Positions 53,186 through 61,785 of a stretch of DNA of 64,000 bases are shown one piece after another. Under the pieces are notes generated by a model. It made no database searches. It had not been told where the DNA came from and saw only the letters and a program-made list of their open reading frames with translations. Positions within the stretch are counted from its first letter, which is position 1; each line of letters begins with the position of its first letter. The DNA is taken from positions 186,001 through 250,000 of the forward strand of contig NZ_SJUO01000001.1 in NCBI RefSeq assembly GCF_004336985.1, in the 5' to 3' direction. Both the position numbers and the translations under genes were made by a program. The stretch is from Exiguobacterium sp. SL-9. GTDB taxonomy: Bacteria > Bacillota > Bacilli > Exiguobacteriales > Exiguobacteriaceae.

Positions 53186-53908
53186 ATGCAAGCTAAACTT
53201 GAACCGATTGGAGCGGCAAAGACGTTCGTCAGAACACATTTCTCCAATTGTCAGGCTGCGCTGCTCGCCGGAAGCATCGTCCGTGGTGAGGCGACCGCGA
53301 CGTCGGATTTAGACATCATCATCTTTGACGACACCCTCGTCTCATCTTATCGGGAATCGTTCATCGAGTCCGGATGGCATATCGAGCTGTTCGCCCATAA
53401 CTTGACGTCGTATCGCGCGTTCTTCGAACAAGACTATCGGCGCGCCATTCCATCGTTACCGACAATGGTCTCCGAAGGTATCATCTTGAAGGATTCCGGT
53501 GTCATCACAGACATCAAACATGAAGCGAGGGCCTTGCTCGACAGCGGGCCGGAGGCGTGGTCGGACGAGACGATTGAGATGAAACGATACTTCCTGACCG
53601 ATGCGCTCGATGACTTGATTGGTTGCACCAATCGGGCAGAAGGGTTATTCATCGCGGGCACCCTCGCCACGTTAGTCTGTGAGTTCATCCTGCGTACGAA
53701 TCGACAATGGATCGGTTCCTCCAAATGGACATACCGCGCTCTCGATCGCTATGACGCACAAGTAGCCCATGAGCTCACTGATGCCCTTGAACGTTATTAT
53801 CAAACGAACGACACAGAGGCTCTTATCCGTTTCGTCGATGAGACGCTCTCCCCATTCGGCGGCCGGTTATTTGCCGGGTTCAGTCGCGGGAAACCGAATG
53901 GAACGTGA
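53186..53908 (+). CDS. Nucleotidyltransferase-fold protein
   Basis: 240 aa. AGSIVRGEATATSDLDIIIFD (about 28-48) is the GS-x10-DxD pattern of the DNA polymerase beta-like nucleotidyltransferase fold, followed by a helical C-terminal half. The family includes aminoglycoside nucleotidyltransferases and minimal toxin-antitoxin nucleotidyltransferases, but nothing here shows which. No HEPN partner is adjacent. RBS AAAGGAG; 30 bp after the kinase gene. Confidence 0.78.
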   Translation: MQAKLEPIGAAKTFVRTHFSNCQAALLAGSIVRGEATATSDLDIIIFDDTLVSSYRESFIESGWHIELFAHNLTSYRAFFEQDYRRAIPSLPTMVSEGIILKDSGVITDIKHEARALLDSGPEAWSDETIEMKRYFLTDALDDLIGCTNRAEGLFIAGTLATLVCEFILRTNRQWIGSSKWTYRALDRYDAQVAHELTDALERYYQTNDTEALIRFVDETLSPFGGRLFAGFSRGKPNGT

Positions 53909-54049
53909 GGATAAAATAATATTCTTTATTCAACTCTTCAGCTTCTTTGATTCCAGTGAATCCGCTCATAATGGGCAGTCTAAACGAACCGATGCTGCAT
54001 ACGTTTACATTCGAGTCAAATGCCCATCTCACCCAATGAATTGAGCGTC

Positions 54050-54087
54050 CGATGCATCCTGTGACTTTTAGGCGGGTGCATCTTTTT
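54050..54087 (+). terminator. Terminator before the binding-protein gene
   Basis: Stem GATGCATCC / GGGTGCATC (with a G-T pair) and a T-run TTTTTTATCTTTTTT. The 261 bp between 53909 and 54169 hold nothing else I can support; the AT-rich end carries the promoter of the next gene, whose hexamers are not clear. Confidence 0.75.
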
Positions 54088-54169
54088 TATCTTTTTTGTA
54101 TTTTTATGCTTTACAATTAATAATCATGCATATACACTTAGTCTCATATCTTGAAGGAGGAATTCATAC

Positions 54170-54928
54170 ATGAAAAAGTGGGTCATTACAGGGGGATTAG
54201 TGGCAAGTGCATTATTAGCAGGTTGTAGCCAGGAGACGACGGGCGAAGAGAAAAAGACACTCGTCATGGGAACGAGCGCCGATTACTTCCCGTATGAATT
54301 TGTCGATACGGCGAACGGAGACGAGATTGTCGGCTTCGATATCGAAATCGCGGAGACGATCACGGAGCGCCTCGGCTACGAACTGAAAATCGAAGACATG
54401 GACTTCGGTAGCCTGCTCGGGGCACTGAACACCGGACGGATCGATTTCGTCATGGCGGGCATGACACCGACTGAAGAACGGAAAGAAAATGCCGCCTTCT
54501 CGGACATCTATTTGTCGGCGACGAATTTGATTATGACAAAAGACGAGTCGCTAAAAGAAATCGAAGCGCTCGCCGGCAAGAAAATCGGCGTCCAAACGGC
54601 ATCGATTCAAGAGAACATCGCCAAAGAGCAAGCTCCGGACGCAGAACTCGTCTCATTGAACAAGATTCCAGAAATCGTTCAAGAGTTGAACACGGGTCGA
54701 ATCGACGCGATGGTCATCGAGGATACGGTCGCCCAAAAATACTTGGACCAAGACGCAGGGCTCTATACGTTCGCGCTTAAAGAAGATGGCGAGAAAGGTT
54801 CTGCAGCCGCATTTAAATTAGAGGATGACCTCCGTGATCAATTCAACGAAGAATTGAACAAGATGATTGACTCGGGTGAAATCGATGAACTCGCTAAAAA
54901 ATGGTTCTCGATGGAGCCGACGGAATGA
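54170..54928 (+). CDS. Amino acid ABC-type substrate-binding lipoprotein
   Basis: 252 aa, SBP_bac_3 family. Lipoprotein signal peptide with lipobox LLAGC, lipidated Cys19. Typical opening LVMGTSADYFPYEFVD, ligand-binding VGFDIEIAETITERL, and GALNTGRIDFVMAGMTPTEER for the carboxylate-binding arginine. The permease and ATPase that such a protein needs are not in the window. Instead it is followed, in a 4-base ATGA overlap, by a HisC-type aminotransferase. AAGGAGGA site before ATG 54170. Likely binds a histidine-like or aromatic amino acid (inference from its partner). Confidence 0.9.
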   Translation: MKKWVITGGLVASALLAGCSQETTGEEKKTLVMGTSADYFPYEFVDTANGDEIVGFDIEIAETITERLGYELKIEDMDFGSLLGALNTGRIDFVMAGMTPTEERKENAAFSDIYLSATNLIMTKDESLKEIEALAGKKIGVQTASIQENIAKEQAPDAELVSLNKIPEIVQELNTGRIDAMVIEDTVAQKYLDQDAGLYTFALKEDGEKGSAAAFKLEDDLRDQFNEELNKMIDSGEIDELAKKWFSMEPTE

Positions 54929-55929
54929 GACAAGTCTCGCTGCCGATTTACCCTGTTACCTATCCAGAAGGGTACCGTTTGAATCAAAACGAGAGTCAGT
55001 TCCCGGTACCGTCCCGGCTGTATGACCAACTGGCGACGATCTCGTTCCAAGACTTACATGAATATCCGGTCCAACCGATTGACGAGTTGTTCACCCGTTA
55101 TGCCGCCTATGCTGGTGTCAAACCGAATCAACTGCTCGTCGGTTGCGGCAGTGACGAGATGATTCACGTCGTCACCCAGGCGTTGTTGTCACCAGAAGAC
55201 GTCGTCTTGTCACCGAGTCCGGACTTCGCGCTTTACCCGATTTTCACGACGATCGCCCATGGCCGACACGTGCAAGCCGATGACCTATCGTATGAAGCAC
55301 TCGTCAAGGCAATTATGCAACACGCACCGAAGCTGTTGCTGTTGTCGAACCCGAACAATCCGACCGGAAAATTGTGGAGCGTCGCTGAACTGACTGAACT
55401 CGCGGGACTCGTGCCCTATTTGATCGTCGACGAGGCATATATCGACTTCACACCGGCGTCGAGTATGGTGTCCCGTCTTGACGCGTTCACGAACGTAATC
55501 GTGCTGCGGACATTATCGAAGGCGTTTGGTCTGGCCAACGCCCGCCTCGGCTTCATGGTCACGACGACCGAACTCGCCGCATATTTCCGTCAGTTCGTCC
55601 CGCCGTTCAACATCAGCGGCGTGAGCGCGAAAATCGCCAACGTGTTCTTACAAGATGAGACTTATCTCGATGAGGTCATCGCTTGGCACGCCGACATGCG
55701 CAAACAGTGGATCGACTTGTTCGCCACCATCGGTCACGTCCATCCCGCCGAGGCGAACTTCATTTACGTCACGCTCGAGGAACCGGAGGCCGTATGCGCC
55801 CACCTCGCCGCGCACGGGGTTCACACATCGAAACAACCGAACGGGATTCGCATCACGCTCGGCAATGAACAAGCCCTCGCCTTGGCGAACGAGGCACTCA
55901 ACGTGTATGCGATACAAACGACGAATTAA
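54925..55929 (+). CDS. HisC-type PLP aminotransferase, second copy
   Basis: 334 aa fold-type I aminotransferase. Closely related to HisC of the his operon (60772-61785): both have ALNQNESQ or [26 protein letters not shown] and the PLP-lysine motif [10 protein letters not shown]. It may act on histidinol phosphate or on aromatic amino acids, as broad-range HisC enzymes do. ATG 54925 is translationally coupled to the binding-protein gene; eight codons further upstream also stay open but lie within that gene. Divergence between the copies is wide enough for distinct substrates. Confidence 0.88.
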   Translation: MRQVSLPIYPVTYPEGYRLNQNESQFPVPSRLYDQLATISFQDLHEYPVQPIDELFTRYAAYAGVKPNQLLVGCGSDEMIHVVTQALLSPEDVVLSPSPDFALYPIFTTIAHGRHVQADDLSYEALVKAIMQHAPKLLLLSNPNNPTGKLWSVAELTELAGLVPYLIVDEAYIDFTPASSMVSRLDAFTNVIVLRTLSKAFGLANARLGFMVTTTELAAYFRQFVPPFNISGVSAKIANVFLQDETYLDEVIAWHADMRKQWIDLFATIGHVHPAEANFIYVTLEEPEAVCAHLAAHGVHTSKQPNGIRITLGNEQALALANEALNVYAIQTTN

Positions 55930-55931
55930 TC

Positions 55932-55967
55932 AAAAACGCTCCGGCTGGTCCCAGTCGGAGCGTTTTT
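55932..55967. terminator. Bidirectional terminator
   Basis: Stem AAAAACGCTCC / GGAGCGTTTTT; serves the HisC copy (plus) and the convergent acetyltransferase gene (minus). Confidence 0.92.
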
Positions 55968-55968
55968 G

Positions 55969-56523
55969 TCACGGAATAAGTTTGATGACTTTCGCCGGAT
56001 TACCCCCGACGACGGCACGGGCTGGCACATCTTTCGTCACAACGGCACCAGAGGCGATGACCGCATCATCGCCAACCGTCACCCCAGGGTTCAAGATGGC
56101 GCCGCCGCCAATCCACACCCGATGCCCGACCGTGACCGGTTTCCCGTATTCAAGACCCGAAATTCGTTCGATCGGGTCAAGCGGATGCGTCGCCGTATAG
56201 ACGTGGACACCAGGTCCGAGCATGCAATCGTCACCGAACGTGATTGGACAAATGTCGAGGAACACACAGTCAAAGTTGGCAAAGAACCGCTCCCCGAGAT
56301 GAATGTTATAGCCGTAGTCGCATTTGAACGTCGGCTCCAAATAAAACGAACCCCTGGTCGAGCCGAATAGCTCTGCTAACACTGCTTTTCGGTCGTCGAG
56401 TTCATCGATGCCGGACCGATTGAACCGTTCCGTCAAACGCCGCGCCTGACGCCGGTCGGCGACGAGCTCGTCATCCCCGGCCAAGTAAAGCTCGCCCTGA
56501 ATCATTTTTTCTTTTTCTGTCAT
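55969..56523 (-). CDS. Maltose/galactoside O-acetyltransferase family protein
   Basis: 184 aa left-handed beta-helix acetyltransferase. N-terminal Mac domain (about 5-60, [19 protein letters not shown]) and hexapeptide repeats after, with the catalytic His in ATHPLDP and the lid [16 protein letters not shown]. Acetylates sugar 6-OH groups from acetyl-CoA (Maa/LacA type), often to detoxify non-metabolised sugars. ATG 56523 follows AAGGGGAGAAG; the open frame continues over 100 codons upstream through the divergent gene but that part is not coding. Confidence 0.92.
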   Translation of the reverse strand: MTEKEKMIQGELYLAGDDELVADRRQARRLTERFNRSGIDELDDRKAVLAELFGSTRGSFYLEPTFKCDYGYNIHLGERFFANFDCVFLDICPITFGDDCMLGPGVHVYTATHPLDPIERISGLEYGKPVTVGHRVWIGGGAILNPGVTVGDDAVIASGAVVTKDVPARAVVGGNPAKVIKLIP

Positions 56524-56613
56524 CCGCTTCTCCCCCTTTTCTTTTTTTAGTATAGAGGAATTTCTGACAAAACGGGGAATAGGACCATGACGAACTAGAG
56601 GAGGAATAAATCG

Positions 56614-57537
56614 ATGAAACGAATTCTTGATTGTAGAGCCAGTGATTTCTTGACGTTCAACCGCTCGGATTTGATCGGATCGATTCGGAAGGCCGAGGGT
56701 CGGACCGTACTCGCCGAGGTCATCCCGACCGTGCAGCCACTCTATCCAGAAGTGACGAACGCCGAACTCGCTCGGGCGTTCGGGGCCGATATGATCCTGT
56801 TGAATATGCTCGACGTGTTCCATCCATACATAAAAGGTCTCGAAAGCCACGCCTTGTTCGGGAACGTACCCGGCGAGACGATGTCTGACAATCCAATCAT
56901 GGAATTGAAGCGCCTCGTCGGTTTGCCGATTGGGGTCAACCTCGAACCGGTCGACTTCTCTGAGAAATCAGAGGATATGTATGACGTGAAACAAGGACGG
57001 TTGGCGACACGGGAAGCGTTCGCTAGAGCATCAGAGCTCGGGATCGACTTCATCTGTTTGACCGGCAATCCGAACACCGGGGTGACGAACGAGGCGATTG
57101 AGCAAGCCATCATTAACGCACGCCAAGAGTTCGCGGGCGTCATCATTGCCGGGAAGATGCATCAAGCCGGCGTCGGCCGTGTACTCGACCAAGAGGCATA
57201 CGTCCGCTTCGCTGAAGCCGGGGCCGACATCATCTTGATTCCTGCGCCTGGGACCGTTCCCGGCGTCCGCGAAGACGATTTTTATGAAGTGACACGCGAG
57301 ATTCAGGCGTTGAACAAGCTCGTCGTCGCCGCCATCGGTACGTCGCAGGAGGGGTCCGATGAAGCGACAATCCGTGACATCGCCTTGTCCTCGAAGCGCG
57401 GCGGGACCGACATCTTCCATATCGGCGATGCCGGTCTGTCCGGGATCGCCACACCGGAGAACATTCAAGCGTTATCGATTGCGATTCGTGGACGACGCCA
57501 TACGTATATCCGCATGGCCGCCTCGGTCAACCGCTAA
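56614..57537 (+). CDS. TIM-barrel protein of unknown function (DUF7916-like)
   Basis: 307 aa, single alpha/beta barrel. The opening [15 protein letters not shown] and [29 protein letters not shown] and IGTSQEGS are conserved in a Firmicute family often mis-named PEP phosphonomutase or haloacid dehalogenase-like. Family members usually lie beside PTS or beta-glucoside genes; none is near here. Acidic and phosphate-loop-like residues ([18 protein letters not shown]) suggest a phosphorylated substrate. RBS GAGGAGGA; single gene. Confidence 0.75.
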   Translation: MKRILDCRASDFLTFNRSDLIGSIRKAEGRTVLAEVIPTVQPLYPEVTNAELARAFGADMILLNMLDVFHPYIKGLESHALFGNVPGETMSDNPIMELKRLVGLPIGVNLEPVDFSEKSEDMYDVKQGRLATREAFARASELGIDFICLTGNPNTGVTNEAIEQAIINARQEFAGVIIAGKMHQAGVGRVLDQEAYVRFAEAGADIILIPAPGTVPGVREDDFYEVTREIQALNKLVVAAIGTSQEGSDEATIRDIALSSKRGGTDIFHIGDAGLSGIATPENIQALSIAIRGRRHTYIRMAASVNR

Positions 57538-57573
57538 AAAGGAACGAAGCCGCAATGGGCTTCGTTCCTTTTT
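57536..57573. terminator. Bidirectional terminator at the end of the his operon
   Basis: Stem AAAAAGGAACGAAGC / GCTTCGTTCCTTTTT between the convergent TIM-barrel gene and hisE. Confidence 0.92.
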
Positions 57574-57576
57574 GTG

Positions 57577-57885
57577 TTACCAGTCGGTGACGTCCCGCCG
57601 TGGCTTCGCCGGTGTCGTCGACCCGTGCCGTTTGGCGAGGAGCGCCTCGACGTCTTGTAATGACACCCCTTTGGCGGCGAGCAAGACGAGCAAGTGGTAC
57701 AAGAGATCCGCTGACTCCTCGACCAAATCTTCATTGTTCAGTGCCGCGATGACGACCTCGAACGACTCTTCTCCAAATTTCTTGGCAATCTTGTCGACAC
57801 CTTGGTCGAATAGATATGACGTATACGACCCTTCTTTCGGTGACGCCTGCCGCTCTTGAATCAACTTCTCTAATTCGTGAATCAT
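57577..57885 (-). CDS. hisE: Phosphoribosyl-ATP pyrophosphatase
   Basis: 102 aa MazG-like all-helical enzyme that hydrolyses PR-ATP to PR-AMP, step 2 of histidine synthesis. KIAKKFGEESFEVVIAALN and LVEESADLLYHLLVLL carry the metal-binding acidic pairs. ATG 57885 has GGAGGTGGAAGG and overlaps the hisI stop (ATGA). In many Firmicutes HisI and HisE are fused; here they are separate. Last gene of the operon. Confidence 0.93.
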   Translation of the reverse strand: MIHELEKLIQERQASPKEGSYTSYLFDQGVDKIAKKFGEESFEVVIAALNNEDLVEESADLLYHLLVLLAAKGVSLQDVEALLAKRHGSTTPAKPRRDVTDW

Positions 57886-58214
57886 CCTTCCACCTCCGTG
57901 AAAAAGCAGCTTCGATTTCCCGTGTGACACGTCGGCCCATTGGCACGGACACGGACCAAGAGCGCGTCTTGGTCACAATCGACGTGGATGCTTTCGAGTT
58001 CGAGCGTATTTCCACTCGACTCCCCTTTCATCCAAAGTCGTCCTTTCGAACGTGACCAGAACGTGACCGTGTTCGTCTCGAGCGTCTTCTGAATCGCCTC
58101 ATCGTTCATGTAACCTAACATGAGGACAGCATCGTCTTCTGTCGACACGATGATGGCTGGAATCAATCCGTTTGCGTCGTAACGAACCGCATCGGCAAGT
58201 TGTGCTCGCTGCAT
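57882..58214 (-). CDS. hisI: Phosphoribosyl-AMP cyclohydrolase
   Basis: 110 aa zinc enzyme opening the adenine ring of PR-AMP, step 3. VRYDANGLIPAI, MLGYMN, TFWSRSKGRLWMKGESSGN and the metal ligands VDCDQD with NGPTCHTG and CFF are all present. ATG 58214 (AGAGGTG 8 bases before) lies 52 bp inside hisF; the conserved RYDANGLIPA stretch is within the overlap, so the overlap is real. Confidence 0.94.
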   Translation of the reverse strand: MQRAQLADAVRYDANGLIPAIIVSTEDDAVLMLGYMNDEAIQKTLETNTVTFWSRSKGRLWMKGESSGNTLELESIHVDCDQDALLVRVRANGPTCHTGNRSCFFTEVEG

Positions 58215-58930
58215 ACGTGTTTCACCTCTTCCACTGTCGTTTTCCGGTCATGCAAAATCGAGGCGAGTAGCGCCGCATCGACTTTCTCGAGCGCGTCGAC
58301 GACATGATTCGCGTTCCCGGCACCGCCAGAGGCAATAATCGGGATATCGACGGCCTCGCGAAGCAAATCAAGGATTCGCAAATCATAGCCGCTCTGCTTG
58401 CCGTCTTGATTCATCGACGTGACGAGCAATTCGCCCGCCCCGAGTGCGGCCACTTGCTGCGCCCAGTCGACGGCCCGTAACTCGGTCCGGTTCTTGCCGC
58501 CATACGTATAGACGAAATAATCATCGTCCTCAAACTTGACGTCGATAGCGATGACGATACATTGTGACCCAAATCGTTCGGCCGCCCGTTTAATTAAATC
58601 GGGTGATTCGACAGCGAGCGTATTGAGCGACACTTTATCGGCTCCGGCTTTAAGGAGCGAGGAGATGTCCTCAAGCGAACGGATGCCCCCGCCGACCGTG
58701 AGCGGGATGAACACTTTCCGGGCGACGGCACTGACGACGTCAAGCATCGTCTGGCGGCGTTCCGTACTTGCGGTGATATCTAAAAAGACGAGTTCGTCGG
58801 CACCAGAGGCATCGTAATATTTCGCGATTTCAACAGGATCTCCGATGTCCCGAAGCGCCACAAATTCGATTCCTTTGACGACACGACCGTCTTTCACATC
58901 AAGACACGGGATGATGCGTCGTTTAAGCAT
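58163..58930 (-). CDS. hisF: Imidazole glycerol phosphate synthase, cyclase subunit
   Basis: 255 aa (beta/alpha)8 barrel that joins ammonia from HisH to PRFAR, giving imidazole glycerol phosphate and AICAR. Catalytic Asp11 (PCLDVKDG) and the second Asp in IVIAIDVKFED. The C-terminus (LPMRFVTTQTD) runs seven residues past the usual end, through the 5' part of hisI. Overlaps hisA by 8 bp. Confidence 0.96.
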   Translation of the reverse strand: MLKRRIIPCLDVKDGRVVKGIEFVALRDIGDPVEIAKYYDASGADELVFLDITASTERRQTMLDVVSAVARKVFIPLTVGGGIRSLEDISSLLKAGADKVSLNTLAVESPDLIKRAAERFGSQCIVIAIDVKFEDDDYFVYTYGGKNRTELRAVDWAQQVAALGAGELLVTSMNQDGKQSGYDLRILDLLREAVDIPIIASGGAGNANHVVDALEKVDAALLASILHDRKTTVEEVKHVCSEHNLPMRFVTTQTD

Positions 58931-59636
58931 GGCGCGCCTCCCACTCGATTAAGTCATCGAGGCTGACTTGGCCAGAAAGTAGTGCCTTCCCGACGACCGC
59001 CTCATCGATTCCAGCCGCTTGAAGCGCCTCGACATCAGTCTCGGTCGTCACACCCCCCGAGGCGATGAGCGTGACCGATACGGCTTCACGGAGCGCCTTC
59101 ATGCGTTCGAGGTTCGGTCCGTTCAACTTCCCATCCGACCCGATGTCCGTATAGAGAATCGTCTTGACACCACGGTCAACGAGCTCTTTCGCGGCATCGA
59201 TATCTTTTAAGTCGGTCGCTTCTTGCCAACCGTTGACGGCGACGATGCCATCATAGGCATCGAGGGCGACGGCGACACGGTCACCGTACTTCGCGAGCGC
59301 CCGGTCCAAGAAATCCGGGTCTGTGAACGCTTTTGTCCCGAGCAAGACTCGGTCCGCCCCGGTCGCCATGACCGCGTCAAGCGCTTCCTCGGAACGGATG
59401 CCCCCGCCGGTCTGGACGAAGAAGCCACACGTTTTGGCAAAGCGGACGACATCGAGATGTCTCGGTTCTCCTGCTTTCGCACCTTCGAGGTCAATCAAGT
59501 GGAGCATCGGCACACGTCCTTGCCACTCCTTCAACTTCTCATACGGGTCTCCGTATTGTTCTTCTGTATTGAAATCGCCTTCCGTCAAACGGACAATTTT
59601 TCCGTCAATCAAATCAATGGCCGGTAGTAATCTCAC
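58923..59636 (-). CDS. hisA: ProFAR isomerase
   Basis: 237 aa barrel that isomerises ProFAR to PRFAR, step 4. Asp8 in PAIDLIDG is the general base; VQTGGGIRSEEALD and LIASGGVTTETDV are the twin phosphate-binding loops. Starts 23 bp inside the hisH 3' end. Confidence 0.96.
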   Translation of the reverse strand: MRLLPAIDLIDGKIVRLTEGDFNTEEQYGDPYEKLKEWQGRVPMLHLIDLEGAKAGEPRHLDVVRFAKTCGFFVQTGGGIRSEEALDAVMATGADRVLLGTKAFTDPDFLDRALAKYGDRVAVALDAYDGIVAVNGWQEATDLKDIDAAKELVDRGVKTILYTDIGSDGKLNGPNLERMKALREAVSVTLIASGGVTTETDVEALQAAGIDEAVVGKALLSGQVSLDDLIEWEARHA

Positions 59637-60201
59637 GTTCGACCGCCTCCTTCCATTCTTTCAATAAACTGAGTCCAAACGCGCCGCTCTTCTCCGGGTG
59701 GAACTGCATCCCCGTGACGAGTCCTTTTTGCACGATGGCGGGCACATTCTCCCCCATATAGTCGGCAGAAGCGACGACATGGACCGGATCGGTCACGACG
59801 TGATACGAGTGAACGAAATAGACGTCCTCGTCTCGTAAAATCGAGTTCCATCCGACGTGCGGCAGACGTTTCGCCCGCATCCGCTCGACATGTCCTTCAA
59901 TCAAACCGAGTCCTTCTGTCGGCATCCCTTCCGTACTCGACTCGAATAAGAGCTGCATACCGAGGCAAATGCCAAGGAACGGCTTTTCCTGTGCCGACCG
60001 TTTCAACAGCGGAATCAGTCCCGTCTCGTTCAGCGATTGCATCGCTTGCGGGAACGCCCCGACTCCCGGTAGCAAGATGGCGTCAGCCGCCTCGATGTCC
60101 ACGGGCTCGTTGGTGATGGTGACGTAACAGCCGATGGCTTGGAGTGCCCGTTCAACGTTGAACACGTTGCCCATTCCATAATCAATGACCGCGACTTTCA
60201 T
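59614..60201 (-). CDS. hisH: Imidazole glycerol phosphate synthase, glutaminase subunit
   Basis: 195 aa class I amidotransferase feeding ammonia to HisF. Nucleophile Cys79 in [11 protein letters not shown]; the His-Glu of the triad are in MQFHPEKSG. Overlaps hisB by 4 bp (ATGA) and hisA by 23 bp. Confidence 0.96.
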   Translation of the reverse strand: MKVAVIDYGMGNVFNVERALQAIGCYVTITNEPVDIEAADAILLPGVGAFPQAMQSLNETGLIPLLKRSAQEKPFLGICLGMQLLFESSTEGMPTEGLGLIEGHVERMRAKRLPHVGWNSILRDEDVYFVHSYHVVTDPVHVVASADYMGENVPAIVQKGLVTGMQFHPEKSGAFGLSLLKEWKEAVEREITTGH

Positions 60202-60785
60202 CCTTCGATCCGTCCTTTCGTTGAAGGGAGTCGGTTTGACCCGTCTTGCCCGATCGCTTCAGCGAGGGCGCGACCGAACGCCTTGAAAAGCCCTTCAATC
60301 ATATGGTGCGAGTTCGATCCATAAAGCACTTCTAGATGAAGCGTCAAGCGGGCGTTCATCGCCACGGCCCGGAAAAACTCTTCGGCGAGCTCGGTATCAA
60401 AATCACCGAGTTTCGGATTTTTAATATCGGCCCGGTAAACGAGGAACGGGCGGCCAGACACGTCGACGACGGCACGCGCGAGCGTCTCGTCCATCGGCAA
60501 ATAACTCGTGCCATAGCGACGAATCCCGATTTTGTCGCCGAGCGCCTCGTTAATCATCTGCCCGAGGGCAATTCCGACGTCTTCGACCGTGTGGTGGGCG
60601 TCGACCCATGTGTCCCCTTCGACATGGGCCGTCAAATCAATTTGGCTGTGGAACGCGAACAACGTCAGCATGTGATCAAAGAAGCCGACGCCTGTTTTGA
60701 TGTCACATTGTCCCGTCCCGTTCAAATCAAGCTTGAGCTCGATGTTCGTTTCTTTCGTCTCTCGTTTCGTCTCAGCTGTTCTCAA
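60198..60785 (-). CDS. hisB: Imidazoleglycerol-phosphate dehydratase
   Basis: 195 aa monofunctional Mn2+ enzyme. [42 protein letters not shown] give the paired His-rich metal sites. No phosphatase domain is attached, as is usual outside enterobacteria. Starts 14 bp inside the hisC 3' end. Confidence 0.96.
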   Translation of the reverse strand: MRTAETKRETKETNIELKLDLNGTGQCDIKTGVGFFDHMLTLFAFHSQIDLTAHVEGDTWVDAHHTVEDVGIALGQMINEALGDKIGIRRYGTSYLPMDETLARAVVDVSGRPFLVYRADIKNPKLGDFDTELAEEFFRAVAMNARLTLHLEVLYGSNSHHMIEGLFKAFGRALAEAIGQDGSNRLPSTKGRIEG

Positions 60786-61785
60786 GTGAAGTCACCTCTT
60801 CTATCGTTTGTTGAATCAATCGATACGCCTCGTCAGTGCCAGCACTGACACGAATCCCGTCCGCGAACGCACGAACATGGACATCTTTCTCCAGGAAGCG
60901 TTCTGCCCACGCCTTGCTGTCCGCTGTCTCGACATATAAGAAATTGGCCCGGCTCGGTAGCACGTTACCGATTGGGGCGAGCAATGATTCAAGTTTTTGT
61001 CGTTGCGTTTGATGGAACATAATCGACTCTCCGATGTAATTGGAGTCGTTCAACACGACCGTCGCCACGGCCGCACTCAGCCCACTCACATTGAACGGAG
61101 AGCGGAACCGATCAATCTTCTCGATCAAGCGCTCATCGGCGATCATGAAGCCGATGCGCAGATTTGCGAGTCCGAACGCTTTCGATAACGTCCGGAGAAT
61201 GATGACGTTCGCATGGTCCGCGAGGCGGTCTTTGAATGAGTCCTCAATCGTGAAATCGATATACGCCTCGTCGACGACAAGATATGGAACTCGGCGGGCA
61301 ATCGTCTCGAGATCATCGAGCGACCACATCTTCCCGGTCGGATTGTTCGGATTCGATACGAGGACGAGCTTCGGTCGTTCCGTTTCAATCGTTTGCATGA
61401 GCGCCTCGAACGACAAGCCGTCCGCATCCGGTTGCACGAAATTCCCGCGGGCGATGTGCGTGTATATGCCATACATCGAAAAATCGGGAAGCGGTGCGGC
61501 GACGACGTCATCGGCATCGAGGAGGGCCTGACAAAGTATCGCGAGTAATTCATCGCTGCCACTGCCGACCATGAGTTGTTGTGGGCTCACACCGGCATAT
61601 GCCGCATAGCTTTGTTTCAGCGCCGTCAACTCGTCGACCGGATAATGGCTCAAGTCGAGCGGAAGCTCTCGGATGGCCGTCTTTAATCGCTCTGGAAACT
61701 CGTATTGGCTTTCGTTTTGATTCAACGCGTGTCCTTTGACCGCATGCGGGACGTAGCGTGGAATCGTCTCATAGTTCAGTCTCAT
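60772..61785 (-). CDS. hisC: Histidinol-phosphate aminotransferase
   Basis: 337 aa PLP enzyme using glutamate to aminate imidazole acetol phosphate. [29 protein letters not shown] and the Schiff-base lysine in [14 protein letters not shown]. Between hisD and hisB with overlaps on both sides. Many Bacilli keep hisC in the aromatic cluster, so its place inside the his operon is a group trait. A diverged paralogue lies at 54925-55929. Confidence 0.96.
   Translation of the reverse strand: MRLNYETIPRYVPHAVKGHALNQNESQYEFPERLKTAIRELPLDLSHYPVDELTALKQSYAAYAGVSPQQLMVGSGSDELLAILCQALLDADDVVAAPLPDFSMYGIYTHIARGNFVQPDADGLSFEALMQTIETERPKLVLVSNPNNPTGKMWSLDDLETIARRVPYLVVDEAYIDFTIEDSFKDRLADHANVIILRTLSKAFGLANLRIGFMIADERLIEKIDRFRSPFNVSGLSAAVATVVLNDSNYIGESIMFHQTQRQKLESLLAPIGNVLPSRANFLYVETADSKAWAERFLEKDVHVRAFADGIRVSAGTDEAYRLIQQTIEEVTSLENS

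Noticed and set aside
53769-54044. 91-codon frame across the end of the nucleotidyltransferase gene
   Set aside because: Mostly the wrong frame of a real gene, no start site, low-complexity tail.
54094-54169. T-box or other riboswitch before the binding-protein/HisC pair
   Set aside because: No T-box sequence (AGGGTGGNACCGCG-like) or conserved riboswitch core, and the leader is too short.
56524-56850. Upstream extension of the maltose-type acetyltransferase
   Set aside because: It would run through the promoter and 5' end of the divergent TIM-barrel gene; the family start and the ribosome binding site are at 56523.
54925-61785. The two HisC genes as an assembly duplication
   Set aside because: They differ throughout in protein sequence and neighbours, so they are old paralogues.
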